NCBI GenBank assembly: GCA_050261675.1
Contig: JBLNDO010000077.1
Span: 1 to 24,406, forward strand
Reading direction: 5' to 3'
Source of the DNA: DASUBN01 sp050261675
GTDB taxonomy: Bacteria > Pseudomonadota > Gammaproteobacteria > Natronospirales > REEB76
Length of the DNA stretch: 24,406 nucleotides
In this document: piece by piece, positions 1-7,337 of the stretch
Position numbering within the stretch: the first letter of the stretch is position 1
Layout of the letters: each line of letters begins with the position of its first letter
Program-made: the position numbers and the translations under genes
The notes under the pieces: model-generated
Told to the model about the DNA's origin: nothing
The model's input: the letters and a program-made list of their open reading frames with translations, nothing else
Database searches by the model: none

Positions 1-104
1 GCCACGCCACCGGCGCCCAGGTCTGGGCGCTGGCGCAGCGCATCCGCGATACCGTGCACAACCGTTTCGGCGTCAGCCTCGAACCCGAACCCATCATCCT
101 CTGA
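1..104 (+). CDS. murB: UDP-N-acetylenolpyruvoylglucosamine reductase, C-terminal end (partial)
   Basis: Only the last 33 residues are in the window. The open frame starts at base 3 and ends with TGA at 102-104. The tail reads ...ATGAQVWALAQRIRDTV, then NRFGVSLEPEPIIL, which matches the C-terminal helix and final strand of MurB (L-A-x-x-I-R-x-x-V ... RFGV-x-LEPEP). MurB is the cytoplasmic FAD enzyme that reduces UDP-GlcNAc-enolpyruvate to UDP-MurNAc with NADPH in peptidoglycan precursor synthesis. The assignment rests on this short tail only; the FAD-binding part lies outside the window. A strong terminator follows 2 bases after the stop codon. Confidence 0.72.
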   Translation, partial: HATGAQVWALAQRIRDTVHNRFGVSLEPEPIIL

Positions 105-106
105 CG

Positions 107-135
107 AAAAAGGCGGGCCTCCTGGCCCGCCTTTT
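107..135. terminator. Bidirectional intrinsic terminator between murB and the convergent M48 gene
   Basis: A run of five A (107-111), GGCGGGCC (112-119), loop TCCT (120-123), GGCCCGCC (124-131) and TTTT (132-135) form a perfect GC-rich hairpin. It has a T-tract on the plus strand and, because of the A-run on the other side, also on the minus strand. It lies between the murB stop (104) and the stop of the convergent gene (159), so it probably ends both transcripts. Confidence 0.9.
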
Positions 136-158
136 CCCATGTGAACCTCCCACGGCGC

Positions 159-1418
159 TCAGGGAGCGCCTTCGTCGCGGCAGTTCGCCGGCAGGTATTT
201 GACAGCCACCGGGTCGCTGTCTCCCGGGCCGCACTGCCAGCTGCTGCCTCCGTCGACTGTCCAGATCTCGAGGGTCTTGCCTGCGATGTTCGCGTTGACG
301 CCCGACGTCTTCATGGTCACCAGAATGCCGATGACCTGCTCATGTGCGCCCACAAGAGTGACGGTGTCCGCATACTTACCTACGTTCGACTTGGGGAACG
401 AATCGGCGAGGCCGTTCGGCCAGCTCTGGTTCTTCTGGTAGAACTCCGCGAGTGGCTGTTCCAAACCTCCGGCGATCTGGATCGCCTCGCTCATCTGCGA
501 GCGGGCGATGTAGTCCTGGTAGGCGGGGATGGCGATGGCGGCAAGAATGCCGATGATAGCAATCACGATATAGAGCTGCACGATGCCGCCGGCCATGCCG
601 GTCGCCCCGGCGCGTGGTACCAGCAGGCCGACGACCCAGGCGAAGAAATTACGCGTGGGGTATTTGTAATCGCGATTCTGCGAAACCGCCGTCACGTGCT
701 CCAGGCGCTTCACCAGCCAGGGGTAGTCGCTGGTGATCTCGTTGAAGGACATCCAGAAGCCGCCGGTGTCCCCTATCTGCTGTCCGTACGCCGCCAGGTT
801 CAGGGTCTTCCAGCGCCGCTTGCCCGCGGCCAGCACCACCAGCGCGCGCTGAGCGTCCTCAAGGTTGGGGCAGCAGGCGAGGCCGTGCAGGTCGCAGGTG
901 TATTCCTTGGCGCGGCCGTAGGCGAAGCCCACCAGCGGCCAGATCCGGCCGGGGAATAGCACCGGCGTCATCAGCAGGTGGTTGCGCTTGATGTGCCCCA
1001 GTTCGTGGCCGATGTAGAACGACACGGCGTCGGGGCGGTCGTCCAGGGCGTTGACGATGTCGGCGTAGAGCACCAGCATGTTGCGTCCCAGGAAGCGTGT
1101 TGCCAGCGCGTTCAGCACGCCGTTGGAGTTGATCAGGTAGGCTTCCGGCACCGACCGCATTTCCAGCTTCTTGCAGGCGCTCTCGATGCGCTCGTGTAGG
1201 TCTGGAAACTGCTCCTTGGTGATGCGAACACCGGTGCCGCGCAGATGGGAGATGAACACGGAATGCGTGAACAGGTAGAAAAGGAAGAAAATCAGCGGAT
1301 AAATCAGGAATATCCCGAACGAGAAGATCGTGATGCCGATGAGCGGCAACCAGACGATCAAGGACAGCAGAAACACGATGATGAACAGCGGCCGTTCTTT
1401 GCCGTAGACGAGTTCCAT
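159..1418 (-). CDS. M48 family membrane metalloprotease fused to a type IV pilin-like domain
   Basis: A 419-residue protein. Two hydrophobic segments lie at about 11-32 and 33-52. An M48-type zinc protease domain follows: HELGH at 138-142 (two His ligands and the catalytic Glu) and the downstream ExxxD motif E172-YTC-D176. Residues 280-310 match the conserved N-terminal helix of type IV pilins (IVIAIIGILAAIAIPAYQDY then IARSQMSEA), followed by a pilin-like globular tail with a Cys pair (C396, C413) like the pilin D-region disulfide. The prepilin cleavage signal G|FTLIE is missing (the sequence before the helix is TGMAGGIVQLY), so PilD processing is not expected and the helix should act as an internal membrane anchor. 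The start has an AGGGAG-type site about 7 bases upstream. The substrate is unknown; membrane-protein quality control is the usual M48 role. Confidence 0.88.
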   Translation of the reverse strand: MELVYGKERPLFIIVFLLSLIVWLPLIGITIFSFGIFLIYPLIFFLFYLFTHSVFISHLRGTGVRITKEQFPDLHERIESACKKLEMRSVPEAYLINSNGVLNALATRFLGRNMLVLYADIVNALDDRPDAVSFYIGHELGHIKRNHLLMTPVLFPGRIWPLVGFAYGRAKEYTCDLHGLACCPNLEDAQRALVVLAAGKRRWKTLNLAAYGQQIGDTGGFWMSFNEITSDYPWLVKRLEHVTAVSQNRDYKYPTRNFFAWVVGLLVPRAGATGMAGGIVQLYIVIAIIGILAAIAIPAYQDYIARSQMSEAIQIAGGLEQPLAEFYQKNQSWPNGLADSFPKSNVGKYADTVTLVGAHEQVIGILVTMKTSGVNANIAGKTLEIWTVDGGSSWQCGPGDSDPVAVKYLPANCRDEGAP

Positions 1419-1672
1419 GGCTTGGCTCCCTTTTCCCCGAGGTTTCGTTGCCGATACAGACCGCGCACTTTACGCCCGCGCTGCCCCTGTCCGTTATCAT
1501 GCCACAGGCCTCCGAAGACGGGCGCGGCAGAGTGTTTCGCATAGAAACCTCCAGACTCCTAATCCGCCCCTGGGAACCCGTGGATCGTCCGGTGGATTGA
1601 AACTCTTCGTCACGCAGCTCCTGCGTGCATCCTGCTAGACTCCGCTCCCATCCTCCGAAGGTTTTGTTCCCC

Positions 1673-2491
1673 ATGCGACACGCTCTTGCACGCGCGCTGC
1701 TAGTTCTAACTACCGTCATGCCGGCGTTCGCCTGGGCGGCGGACGATTCACAGCAGAACAGAGCGGCACAGGATCCCCAGGAACAGCTGAGTCAGGCGGC
1801 CGCCACCGAGGGCGGCTCCGGTTGGATAGTCGGCGGCGGCGTGGCGGCGACGGATCCGGGTTACGTGGGCTACAACCGTCAATACACGCCCATCCCGCTG
1901 ATTTTCTATCACAACGGCCGCTTCTTCTTCGCCGGGATCAACGTGGGTTACATGCTGTTCAACGGCGACCACTACCGGTTCTCGCTGCTGGCCGAACCGA
2001 CCTTCAACCGCCTGAAGGCCAGCGACTCGCCAGAGCTCACCGGCATCCAGAGCCGCCAGTGGTCCATCGCCGGGGGCGTGAACCTGGAACTCTTCGGCGA
2101 CTGGGGGCGCTTGCGGACGAGCCTGGAACACGACCTCCTGGACCGCAACAACGGCACCAGCGTGAACCTGGGTTACCAGTATTCCTTCGACGTGGGCGGC
2201 GGCTGGTCACTCACGCCGGGATTTGGCCTGCGCTGGCAGAACGCGAACCTAGTGAACTATTACTACGGCGTGAGCCCCGCGGAGGCAATCCCCGGGCGCC
2301 CGGCCTACTCGCCGAGCAGCGCCACCAACCCTTACGTGAGTCTCGGCCTGTCCACGTCCTTGAACGAGCACTGGCAGTTCCGCAGTTTCCTGCAGTACAT
2401 GCGCTTCGGCAGCGCCATCCACGACAGCCCCATCGTGGACCGCTCCGGTAGCCCCGCCATCTTCATCGGCTTCACCTACAACCCGCGCTGA
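1673..2491 (+). CDS. MipA/OmpV family outer-membrane protein
   Basis: A 272-residue protein. A frame-compatible ATG lies upstream at 1625, but the start at 1673 puts a clean signal peptide at the N-terminus (MRHALARALLVLTTVMPAF, cleaved near AWA|ADD). The mature part has the MipA/OmpV pattern: an early GGGVAATDPGYVGYNRQYTP strand with an N-terminal plug-like turn, then alternating amphipathic beta strands rich in aromatic residues (NGRFFFAGINVGY, LFGDWGRLRTSLEHDL, GWSLTPGFGLRWQ), ending in GFTYNPR. The family forms small outer-membrane barrels; the E. coli member MipA binds the lytic transglycosylase MltA and PBP1B, and other members are OmpV porins. Which role applies here cannot be told from sequence. 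The ribosome site is weak (GAAGG about 12 bases upstream). It diverges from the M48 gene across a 254-base gap in which I see no clear promoter. Confidence 0.85.
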   Translation: MRHALARALLVLTTVMPAFAWAADDSQQNRAAQDPQEQLSQAAATEGGSGWIVGGGVAATDPGYVGYNRQYTPIPLIFYHNGRFFFAGINVGYMLFNGDHYRFSLLAEPTFNRLKASDSPELTGIQSRQWSIAGGVNLELFGDWGRLRTSLEHDLLDRNNGTSVNLGYQYSFDVGGGWSLTPGFGLRWQNANLVNYYYGVSPAEAIPGRPAYSPSSATNPYVSLGLSTSLNEHWQFRSFLQYMRFGSAIHDSPIVDRSGSPAIFIGFTYNPR

Positions 2492-2502
2492 CGCAGGACT
2501 TT

Positions 2503-3426
2503 TCAAGGTTTCGCATGCTTCGAAAAGAAATCCCAAATAATTGAAGTGGCGTCCAGAGCGTTACTCGGCTTGTCGAGAAACCCCGCCATCTGCTTGCCGC
2601 CGGGCCAGGCGTGGCCGCCGTCCTGGATGACGTAATAATCCACCTCGGCTCCCGCCGCGCAGCCGCTGTAATTCACCCTCTCCACGCCCGGCAGCTCTGA
2701 CTTCGCGTTCGTCGAGCAGCCGTCCTCTTTCACCCAGAAGTCGATGGTGTCCTGCACCGGCTTGCGGATCTCCTTGGTACCGAGCTGTTTCGCGCCGACG
2801 CCACCCTTCAGAGGCACGTTCTCGTCCTGGGCACCGTGGATATGCACCACCGCCACGGGATTCGTGGGCCGACAGGGGGAGATTTCCAGCACGGCGGACA
2901 CGGGGCCGATGGCGGCGAACAGGTCGCTCGCCTCGCAGGCCAGGCGATAAGACATCATGCCGCCGTTGGAGATGCCGGTGGCATATACCCGCTTCGGGTC
3001 CACCGTGTGGCTCTTCTCCACGTCCGCCACCACCGCACGGATGAAGCCCACGTCGTCGACGTTGTGCTCCGAGGCATAACTACAGCAGGTGCCGGCGTTC
3101 CAGGTGAGCATGCCCTCCTTGCCCATCATCTTCATGAGCGGGTGGCCCCGGTCTGTGCCGTTGGGGTAGACGGCGATGAAGCCGTGCTGGTCCGCCACGG
3201 CGTCGAAGCCCGTCTGCTTCTCCGTGCCCTCGGCGCTACCGCCCCCGCCGTGCAGCACCACCACTAGGGGCAAAGGACCCCGGGGCAATGGATCCGGCAA
3301 GTGAATCAGATAACTCCGTTCGAGCCCGCCGGAGGAGAGCGTGACCTTGGGATCCGTGGCATCGGCCCGGGCAAGAACAGGAACCAGCAACAACAGACAG
3401 CTCAAGAACGAGGCAACAAGGCGCAT
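2503..3426 (-). CDS. Secreted polyhydroxybutyrate depolymerase-type esterase (LpqC-like)
   Basis: A 307-residue protein from the chosen ATG at 3426, which has a strong GGAGGGG site and begins the signal peptide MRLVASFLSCLLLLVPVLARA directly; an upstream in-frame ATG at 3483 would bury it. The alpha/beta-hydrolase fold shows an oxyanion region VVVLHGGGGSAEG, a nucleophile elbow GISNGG (Ser153), an Asp in HGAQDENVP (Asp201) and a His in GGHAWPGG (His272). The WNAGTCC motif and these triad contexts are typical of the esterase PHB depolymerase / LpqC / feruloyl-esterase-like family. Expected role: hydrolysis of an ester (a short-chain polyester or acetyl/feruloyl ester) outside the cytoplasm; the natural substrate is not deducible. 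It converges with the MipA-like gene, with 11 bases between the stops. Confidence 0.87.
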   Translation of the reverse strand: MRLVASFLSCLLLLVPVLARADATDPKVTLSSGGLERSYLIHLPDPLPRGPLPLVVVLHGGGGSAEGTEKQTGFDAVADQHGFIAVYPNGTDRGHPLMKMMGKEGMLTWNAGTCCSYASEHNVDDVGFIRAVVADVEKSHTVDPKRVYATGISNGGMMSYRLACEASDLFAAIGPVSAVLEISPCRPTNPVAVVHIHGAQDENVPLKGGVGAKQLGTKEIRKPVQDTIDFWVKEDGCSTNAKSELPGVERVNYSGCAAGAEVDYYVIQDGGHAWPGGKQMAGFLDKPSNALDATSIIWDFFSKHAKP

Positions 3427-3461
3427 TTTCCCCTCCGACATGACTTTCCAAGATAAACGCA

Positions 3462-3485
3462 CCATGTCACGGAACGGTGACATGG
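3462..3485. promoter_or_regulatory. Perfect 9-bp inverted repeat, candidate operator
   Basis: CCATGTCAC (3462-3470), spacer GGAACG (3471-3476), GTGACATGG (3477-3485). The arms are perfectly complementary. The site lies in the 100-base divergent gap between the esterase (start 3426) and psiE (start 3527), 36 and 42 bases from the two starts, which is where a dimeric repressor or activator would control both genes. It does not look like a Pho box, which is a direct repeat. The regulator is unknown. Confidence 0.4.
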
Positions 3486-3526
3486 ATTGGGCTAAGCTTT
3501 AAGGCAGGCATCGGGAGGGGTAAGTC

Positions 3527-3946
3527 ATGCTGCATCGGACGTCCGTGCGCAACTTCGGCCGCAAGGTCATCGCGCTCATCGAAGACCTGGGGCTGATCCT
3601 GATCCTCATCGCCACCGCCGTGGCCATCGTGCAGGTGGCCTGGACCATGATCGAGCAGCGCCAGGTGCAACTCGCGGACCTGCTGCTGCTTTTCATCCTG
3701 CTGGAAGTCATCACCATGGTGGAGAACTACTGGCGGGTGGGAAAACTCCCGGTGCGCATCCCCCTCTACATCGCCATGGTGTCCATGGCCCGCTACCTCA
3801 TCCTCGACACCGGCGACGCCCACAACGAGCACGCCCTCTACATCACCGGCGCCATCCTGATCCTATCCATGGCGGTGTTCGTGGTCCGCTTCGGTCACCT
3901 GAAGTTCCCCTATGAAAACGAGCAGGACGGGTCGGCAGACTACTAG
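3527..3946 (+). CDS. PsiE family integral membrane protein
   Basis: A 139-residue protein with four predicted membrane helices at about 20-42, 50-66, 76-92 and 103-123. The family pattern is clear: a short basic N-terminus, LILIATAVAIVQVAW, then LLLLFILLEVITMVENYWR, RIPLYIAMVSMARYLILD and a last helix ending VRFGHLK. E. coli psiE is phosphate-starvation inducible and of unknown biochemical function; members of this family occur widely without a proven activity. The start is supported by GGGAGGGG at 3513-3520, 6 bases before the ATG. It is a single gene, divergent from the esterase and followed by a hairpin. Confidence 0.85.
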   Translation: MLHRTSVRNFGRKVIALIEDLGLILILIATAVAIVQVAWTMIEQRQVQLADLLLLFILLEVITMVENYWRVGKLPVRIPLYIAMVSMARYLILDTGDAHNEHALYITGAILILSMAVFVVRFGHLKFPYENEQDGSADY

Positions 3947-4009
3947 CTATTTCTAAAGCGGACCGGCCGGGCTGTTCGTGGGCCTGAAACCTTAATCTCT
4001 GAAATGCTG

Positions 4010-4033
4010 AGGCCGCCCGGAGGCGGCCTTGCT
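4010..4033 (+). terminator. Probable terminator after psiE
   Basis: AGGCCGCC (4010-4017), loop CGGA, GGCGGCCT (4022-4029), then TGCTTC. It is a strong GC hairpin but the T-tract is short and interrupted. It lies 63 bases after the psiE stop and between two convergent units. Confidence 0.5.
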
Positions 4034-4052
4034 TCAAACCGGCCTCGGCACC

Positions 4053-4465
4053 TCAGGGGCATCTCAACCCGCTGTAGTAGGCCGCCACGTTGTCGATATC
4101 CGCGTCCGTGAGGCCCTTGGCCATGAGGCTCATGATGGGGTTCTGCCGCGAACCGTCCCTGAGCGCCTTCAACTGCGGCTCTGGATGACGAGCTTGTCCT
4201 TGTCGATCAGGGCTCGGGCCTCGTCCTCGCTGTAGGTCCTGCCGAACAGCGGCTCCGGATCGCCGACGGTGGGCATATCCATGCGCCGGTTCCAGTCGTA
4301 GCGGTAGCCGATCTGCCGGTTGATGACGTCGTAGCCGGGTACGTGGGCGCCGCCGGCGGTGATGGCGCCGAGGCTGGCCCAGGTGAGGAAGGCCAGCACC
4401 ACCAGCATCACCGCCGTGGTGCTGATGGCCCCTGCCCTCCAGAAGCGGGGGTCTTGGATACTCAT
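4053..4465 (-). pseudogene. Deletion remnant: NorC-like N-terminus joined out of frame to a cytochrome c C-terminus
   Basis: The frame opening at 4465 (AGGGAGGG site upstream) gives 98 residues with one membrane helix (about 12-35). It then runs into the conserved pre-heme part of NorC-type nitric oxide reductase cytochrome subunits: GDPEPLFGRTYSEDEARAL, DKDKLVIQSRS, then TGA at 4169-4171. In NorC this is followed at once by the CxxCH heme site, which is absent here. From about 4182 the next reading frame gives PEPQLKALRDGSRQNPIMS, LMAKGLTDADIDNVAAYYS, GLRCP and a stop at 4053. That is the C-terminal Met-ligand end of a class I c4/c553-type cytochrome. Neither part has a heme motif, so no functional cytochrome is made. 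The best explanation is an internal deletion that fused the start of norC to the end of a separate cytochrome gene. A 98-residue membrane peptide could still be made. Confidence 0.8.
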
Positions 4466-4490
4466 GGCGTATCCCTCCCTGAATCGCGCC

Positions 4491-4532
4491 TTAATCGCAT
4501 AGTCCAGCGCACGGCAAATTGACCTGGATCAA
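4491..4532 (-). promoter_or_regulatory. FNR/Anr/Dnr-type class II promoter of the norC remnant
   Basis: TTGACCTGGATCAA at 4519-4532 fits the FNR/Anr/Dnr consensus TTGAY-N4-ATCAA at every defined position. On the minus strand a -10 hexamer GATTAA lies at 4496-4491. With that -10 the start of transcription is near 4484 and the box is centred at -41.5, the standard class II activator position. The start codon is about 20 bases further on. This is the regulation expected for a norC gene (anaerobic or NO-responsive). Confidence 0.75.
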
Positions 4533-4560
4533 GTGCCTCCGGGACGGGCGGAAAACGGGC

Positions 4561-7098
4561 CTAGACGGCCAAGTCCAACTCGCGCGTGAGCAAGCGGCCG
4601 CATTCGTTGGCCGGCAGCGGCGGACTGAACAGGTAGCCCTGCATGTAACGGCAGCCTTCCTTCTTCAGGAACGCCAGCTGCGCGGGTGTCTCCACCCCTT
4701 CGGCGACGGCCTTGATGCGCAGCCGGTCGGCCAGCGCCAGCAGGCAGTGAATGATGGCCGGATCGAAACTGTTTTCCGTGGTGCCCCTGACGAAGTCCCG
4801 GTCGATCTTGATCACGTCGATGGGCAGGCGCTTCAGATAGGTCATGGAGGAATGCTCCTTGCCGAAGTCGTCGAGCGCGATGCGTATGCCCAGGAGCTTC
4901 AGGTCCGCTAGAAGCTGCAAATTGTTCTCGATATCGCTCATCAAGGCGCTCTCGGTGATCTCGAGCTTGAGGGTGGCGGGTGGCAGGCCGCTTGCCGCCA
5001 GGGCGTTCTTCACCATTTCCACCAGCGAGCCGAACGAGAACTGGCGCACCGACAGGTTCACGGACACCTGCAAGCGGCGGTTGCCGGTGGCGTCCTGCCA
5101 GGCCTTCATCTGCCGGCAGGCTTCCCGGAGCGCCCACTCCCCCAGGGGCACGATAAGCCCCATTTCCTCCGCCAGCGGGATGAACTGCGCGGGCGGAATC
5201 GTCCCCTGCGTAGGATGCTCCCAGCGCAGCAAAGCCTCGACGCCGTAGATGCCGCCTTTCAATGCGTCGAACTGCGGCTGGTAGTGCAGCACGAACTCGT
5301 GGCGTTCCAGCGCGCCGCGCAGGGCGTTCTCGTGGGACATCCTCAACGAGGCGGCCACCTGCAGGTCGCTGGTGAAAAACTCGAAGCGGTTGCGCCCGCG
5401 CTCCTTGGCGCGGTACATGGCCATATCGGCGCTCTTGAGCAGGCCGGCCTGGTCCACCCCGTCCTGGGGGTACATGCTGATGCCCACGCTGCACCCGGGA
5501 TAGAGGTCCACGCCGCCTGCCTTCACGGGACTCGAAAGCGACGCCACGATGCGCTCCGCGGTAAACGTCACGGCTTTGGGGTTGTCGCAGCCTTCCATGA
5601 GCACCATGAATTCGTCGCCGCCGAGCCGCGCCACCACGTCCCCGGCGCGCACGCATTTCTGCAACCGCTGCCCGATGACCTGCAGAACCTGGTCGCCCAC
5701 GTCGTGCCCGAGGGAGTCGTTTATGGTTTTGAAGCGGTCCACGTCCACGAACAGCAGCGCGAGCGGCTCGTGACGGCGGGCGGCGCGTGCGATGGCCTGG
5801 TTGAGCCTGTCGATGAAAGCCGTGCGGTTCGGCAGGTGCGTCAACTGGTCCAGGGTGGCGAGCCGCCGCATCTCCTCTTCCGCCGCATTGCGTTGCGCGG
5901 CATGGATCGCCACGCTCATGGAGTCTGCAAGCGCGCTCGCGAACGCCATGTCCCCCGGCATGCTCTCCCGGTTGCCGATGTTCCATTCATGCAGGATGAC
6001 GCCCATGACCGCGGGGTGATCGCGGAACGGCACGAACAGGGCCCCGGCGGTTCCGTGCGCGGTGAAATAGTTCTGCCAGGCCGCTGAGACGAAAGCGCTA
6101 TGCCGCACGTCGCGGATGGCAAGCCCACGGGTATGCCCCAGCTCGCCGAAGATTTTCTTGGCATCGTCCCGGTCGATATCCAAAAACACCCGCGTGGTGT
6201 GTTTGCCGTTTTCATAGGCATGCACGCAGCGCAACAGCGTTTCATTCTTGCTCATGAACCAGATGCTCACCCGCGAACAACCGGTGGCGCGCATGGAATG
6301 CTCGCTCATGAGTTCGCAGGCGGCGCGCAGGTTGCCGCCGGTGACGCGCGCGTCGGTGGCGATCTCCAGGAGCTTGGACTCGCGGTGGCGGGTACGGTCC
6401 TCTTCGCCGTGGAAGCGCGCCTCGATGCGCGTGCGGGTGCTCACTTCGTCGGAGAGCCGGCCCCGAACCTCGCGATACGCCAGCCGGTAGCGCAGGTTGG
6501 CCAGGATCTCGCGGCCACCCTCGTCGGCCAGAAGCCAGAAAACGGTGACCATGGTCAAGCTCAGGAGGGTTATAAGTATGCCTTCGTAATCGAACGCGAT
6601 GAGCAGTCGCATGATCACCGGCGTGAACACCGCCGCCAGATACGAAAGGTATACGATGCGGTGGGTCGAGAGCACGATGGCGGGCAGCAGCGCCATGGTG
6701 GCGAGCAGTGCGGTGAGTGCGATCTGGTGCACCGTGGAATCGGGCTTGAAGAAGATCCAGCCGCCCATGCCCCAGAGGAAACCCAGGCCCACGCTCACCA
6801 GCAGGAACAGGTCCTGCCAGGTCTTACGCCCCGGTTCCGTGAGCACAAACCAGCCGTAGGTCCAGCTCATGGCGAGCCGTAAACCGGACACGGCGCAAAT
6901 CCAGATGAGCCAGGCCACCACCCGGGCGTGCGCCGTTTCCGGCCAGAACGCCAGCGCGGCGAGGGCGGCGGCGCATATGCCGGCGACGTCGATCCAGCGA
7001 CCGAAATGGCGGAGTGTTCCGATGCGCTCGGACTGGAGAATGCGTTCCGCGCCCTCCGAAGGAGCGGCGGGTTGGACTGAATTCATAACAGTAGTCAT
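4561..7098 (-). CDS. Membrane GAF-GGDEF-EAL cyclic-di-GMP signalling protein
   Basis: An 845-residue protein from ATG 7098, which has AGGGAGA 6 bases upstream; an in-frame ATG at 7212 lacks such a site. About six hydrophobic helices (roughly residues 35-190) form a membrane sensor region, followed by a helical linker and a GAF-like region (about 245-400). The GGDEF domain (about 410-575) has intact GGDEF at 493-497 and an RAGD inhibitory-site motif five residues before it. The EAL domain (about 590-840) keeps EALLRW (621-626), VNLSVRQF, EITESAL, KIDRDF and AEGVET. The loop normally DDFGTGYSS reads DDFGKEHSS. Diguanylate cyclase activity is likely and phosphodiesterase activity is plausible but uncertain; the protein controls cyclic-di-GMP from the inner membrane. 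It is transcribed alone, with an FNR-like site upstream. Confidence 0.92.
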   Translation of the reverse strand: MTTVMNSVQPAAPSEGAERILQSERIGTLRHFGRWIDVAGICAAALAALAFWPETAHARVVAWLIWICAVSGLRLAMSWTYGWFVLTEPGRKTWQDLFLLVSVGLGFLWGMGGWIFFKPDSTVHQIALTALLATMALLPAIVLSTHRIVYLSYLAAVFTPVIMRLLIAFDYEGILITLLSLTMVTVFWLLADEGGREILANLRYRLAYREVRGRLSDEVSTRTRIEARFHGEEDRTRHRESKLLEIATDARVTGGNLRAACELMSEHSMRATGCSRVSIWFMSKNETLLRCVHAYENGKHTTRVFLDIDRDDAKKIFGELGHTRGLAIRDVRHSAFVSAAWQNYFTAHGTAGALFVPFRDHPAVMGVILHEWNIGNRESMPGDMAFASALADSMSVAIHAAQRNAAEEEMRRLATLDQLTHLPNRTAFIDRLNQAIARAARRHEPLALLFVDVDRFKTINDSLGHDVGDQVLQVIGQRLQKCVRAGDVVARLGGDEFMVLMEGCDNPKAVTFTAERIVASLSSPVKAGGVDLYPGCSVGISMYPQDGVDQAGLLKSADMAMYRAKERGRNRFEFFTSDLQVAASLRMSHENALRGALERHEFVLHYQPQFDALKGGIYGVEALLRWEHPTQGTIPPAQFIPLAEEMGLIVPLGEWALREACRQMKAWQDATGNRRLQVSVNLSVRQFSFGSLVEMVKNALAASGLPPATLKLEITESALMSDIENNLQLLADLKLLGIRIALDDFGKEHSSMTYLKRLPIDVIKIDRDFVRGTTENSFDPAIIHCLLALADRLRIKAVAEGVETPAQLAFLKKEGCRYMQGYLFSPPLPANECGRLLTRELDLAV

Positions 7099-7175
7099 GC
7101 CGGTCTCCCTGCAGAATACCGAGGGCAGGCCGTGGGATGGCACCGGCAGCTGCCAAGCGATTAGGACATGTGACG

Positions 7176-7217
7176 ATTCTGGGAAAACGCCATGGGAACG
7201 GCATTGATCCAAGTCAG
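7176..7217 (-). promoter_or_regulatory. Second FNR-like promoter, upstream of the GGDEF-EAL gene
   Basis: On the minus strand CTGACTTGGATCAA (7217-7204) matches TTGAC-N4-ATCAA at nine of ten defined bases (first T is C). A -10-like CAGAAT lies at 7181-7176, giving transcription start near 7169 and box centre at -41.5. This is the same geometry as the perfect site at 4519-4532, and the two boxes share TGAC-x-TGGATCAA. The gene start (7098) would be about 70 bases downstream. The weaker -10 (4 of 6) keeps confidence moderate. Confidence 0.5.
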
Positions 7218-7316
7218 GCCATAACCTCGGGGCTTTCCTGAGGCCTGATCGATTGCTGGTGTAACCGAGGCGATGGACCCGCCGGTGGCGCGGGTCTTAA
7301 GGGATGTTTCGCCCAC

Positions 7317-7337
7317 AAAAAACCCGCTGAAGCGGGT
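7317..7337 (-). terminator. Minus-strand intrinsic terminator in the gap
   Basis: On the minus strand ACCCGCT (7337-7331), loop TC, AGCGGGT (7328-7322), then a run of T (to 7317). It is a textbook hairpin plus T-tract. No gene ends just before it: the nearest upstream minus-strand gene stops at 7919 and has its own terminator at 7821-7800. It therefore either backs up that terminator, ends a small RNA, or insulates the promoter of the GGDEF-EAL gene. Confidence 0.8.

Noticed and set aside
4053..4465. Simple frameshift or sequencing error in a single cytochrome gene
   Set aside because: A frameshift would leave the CxxCH heme motif in one frame. No frame has it, and the two halves belong to different cytochrome families, so a deletion is needed.
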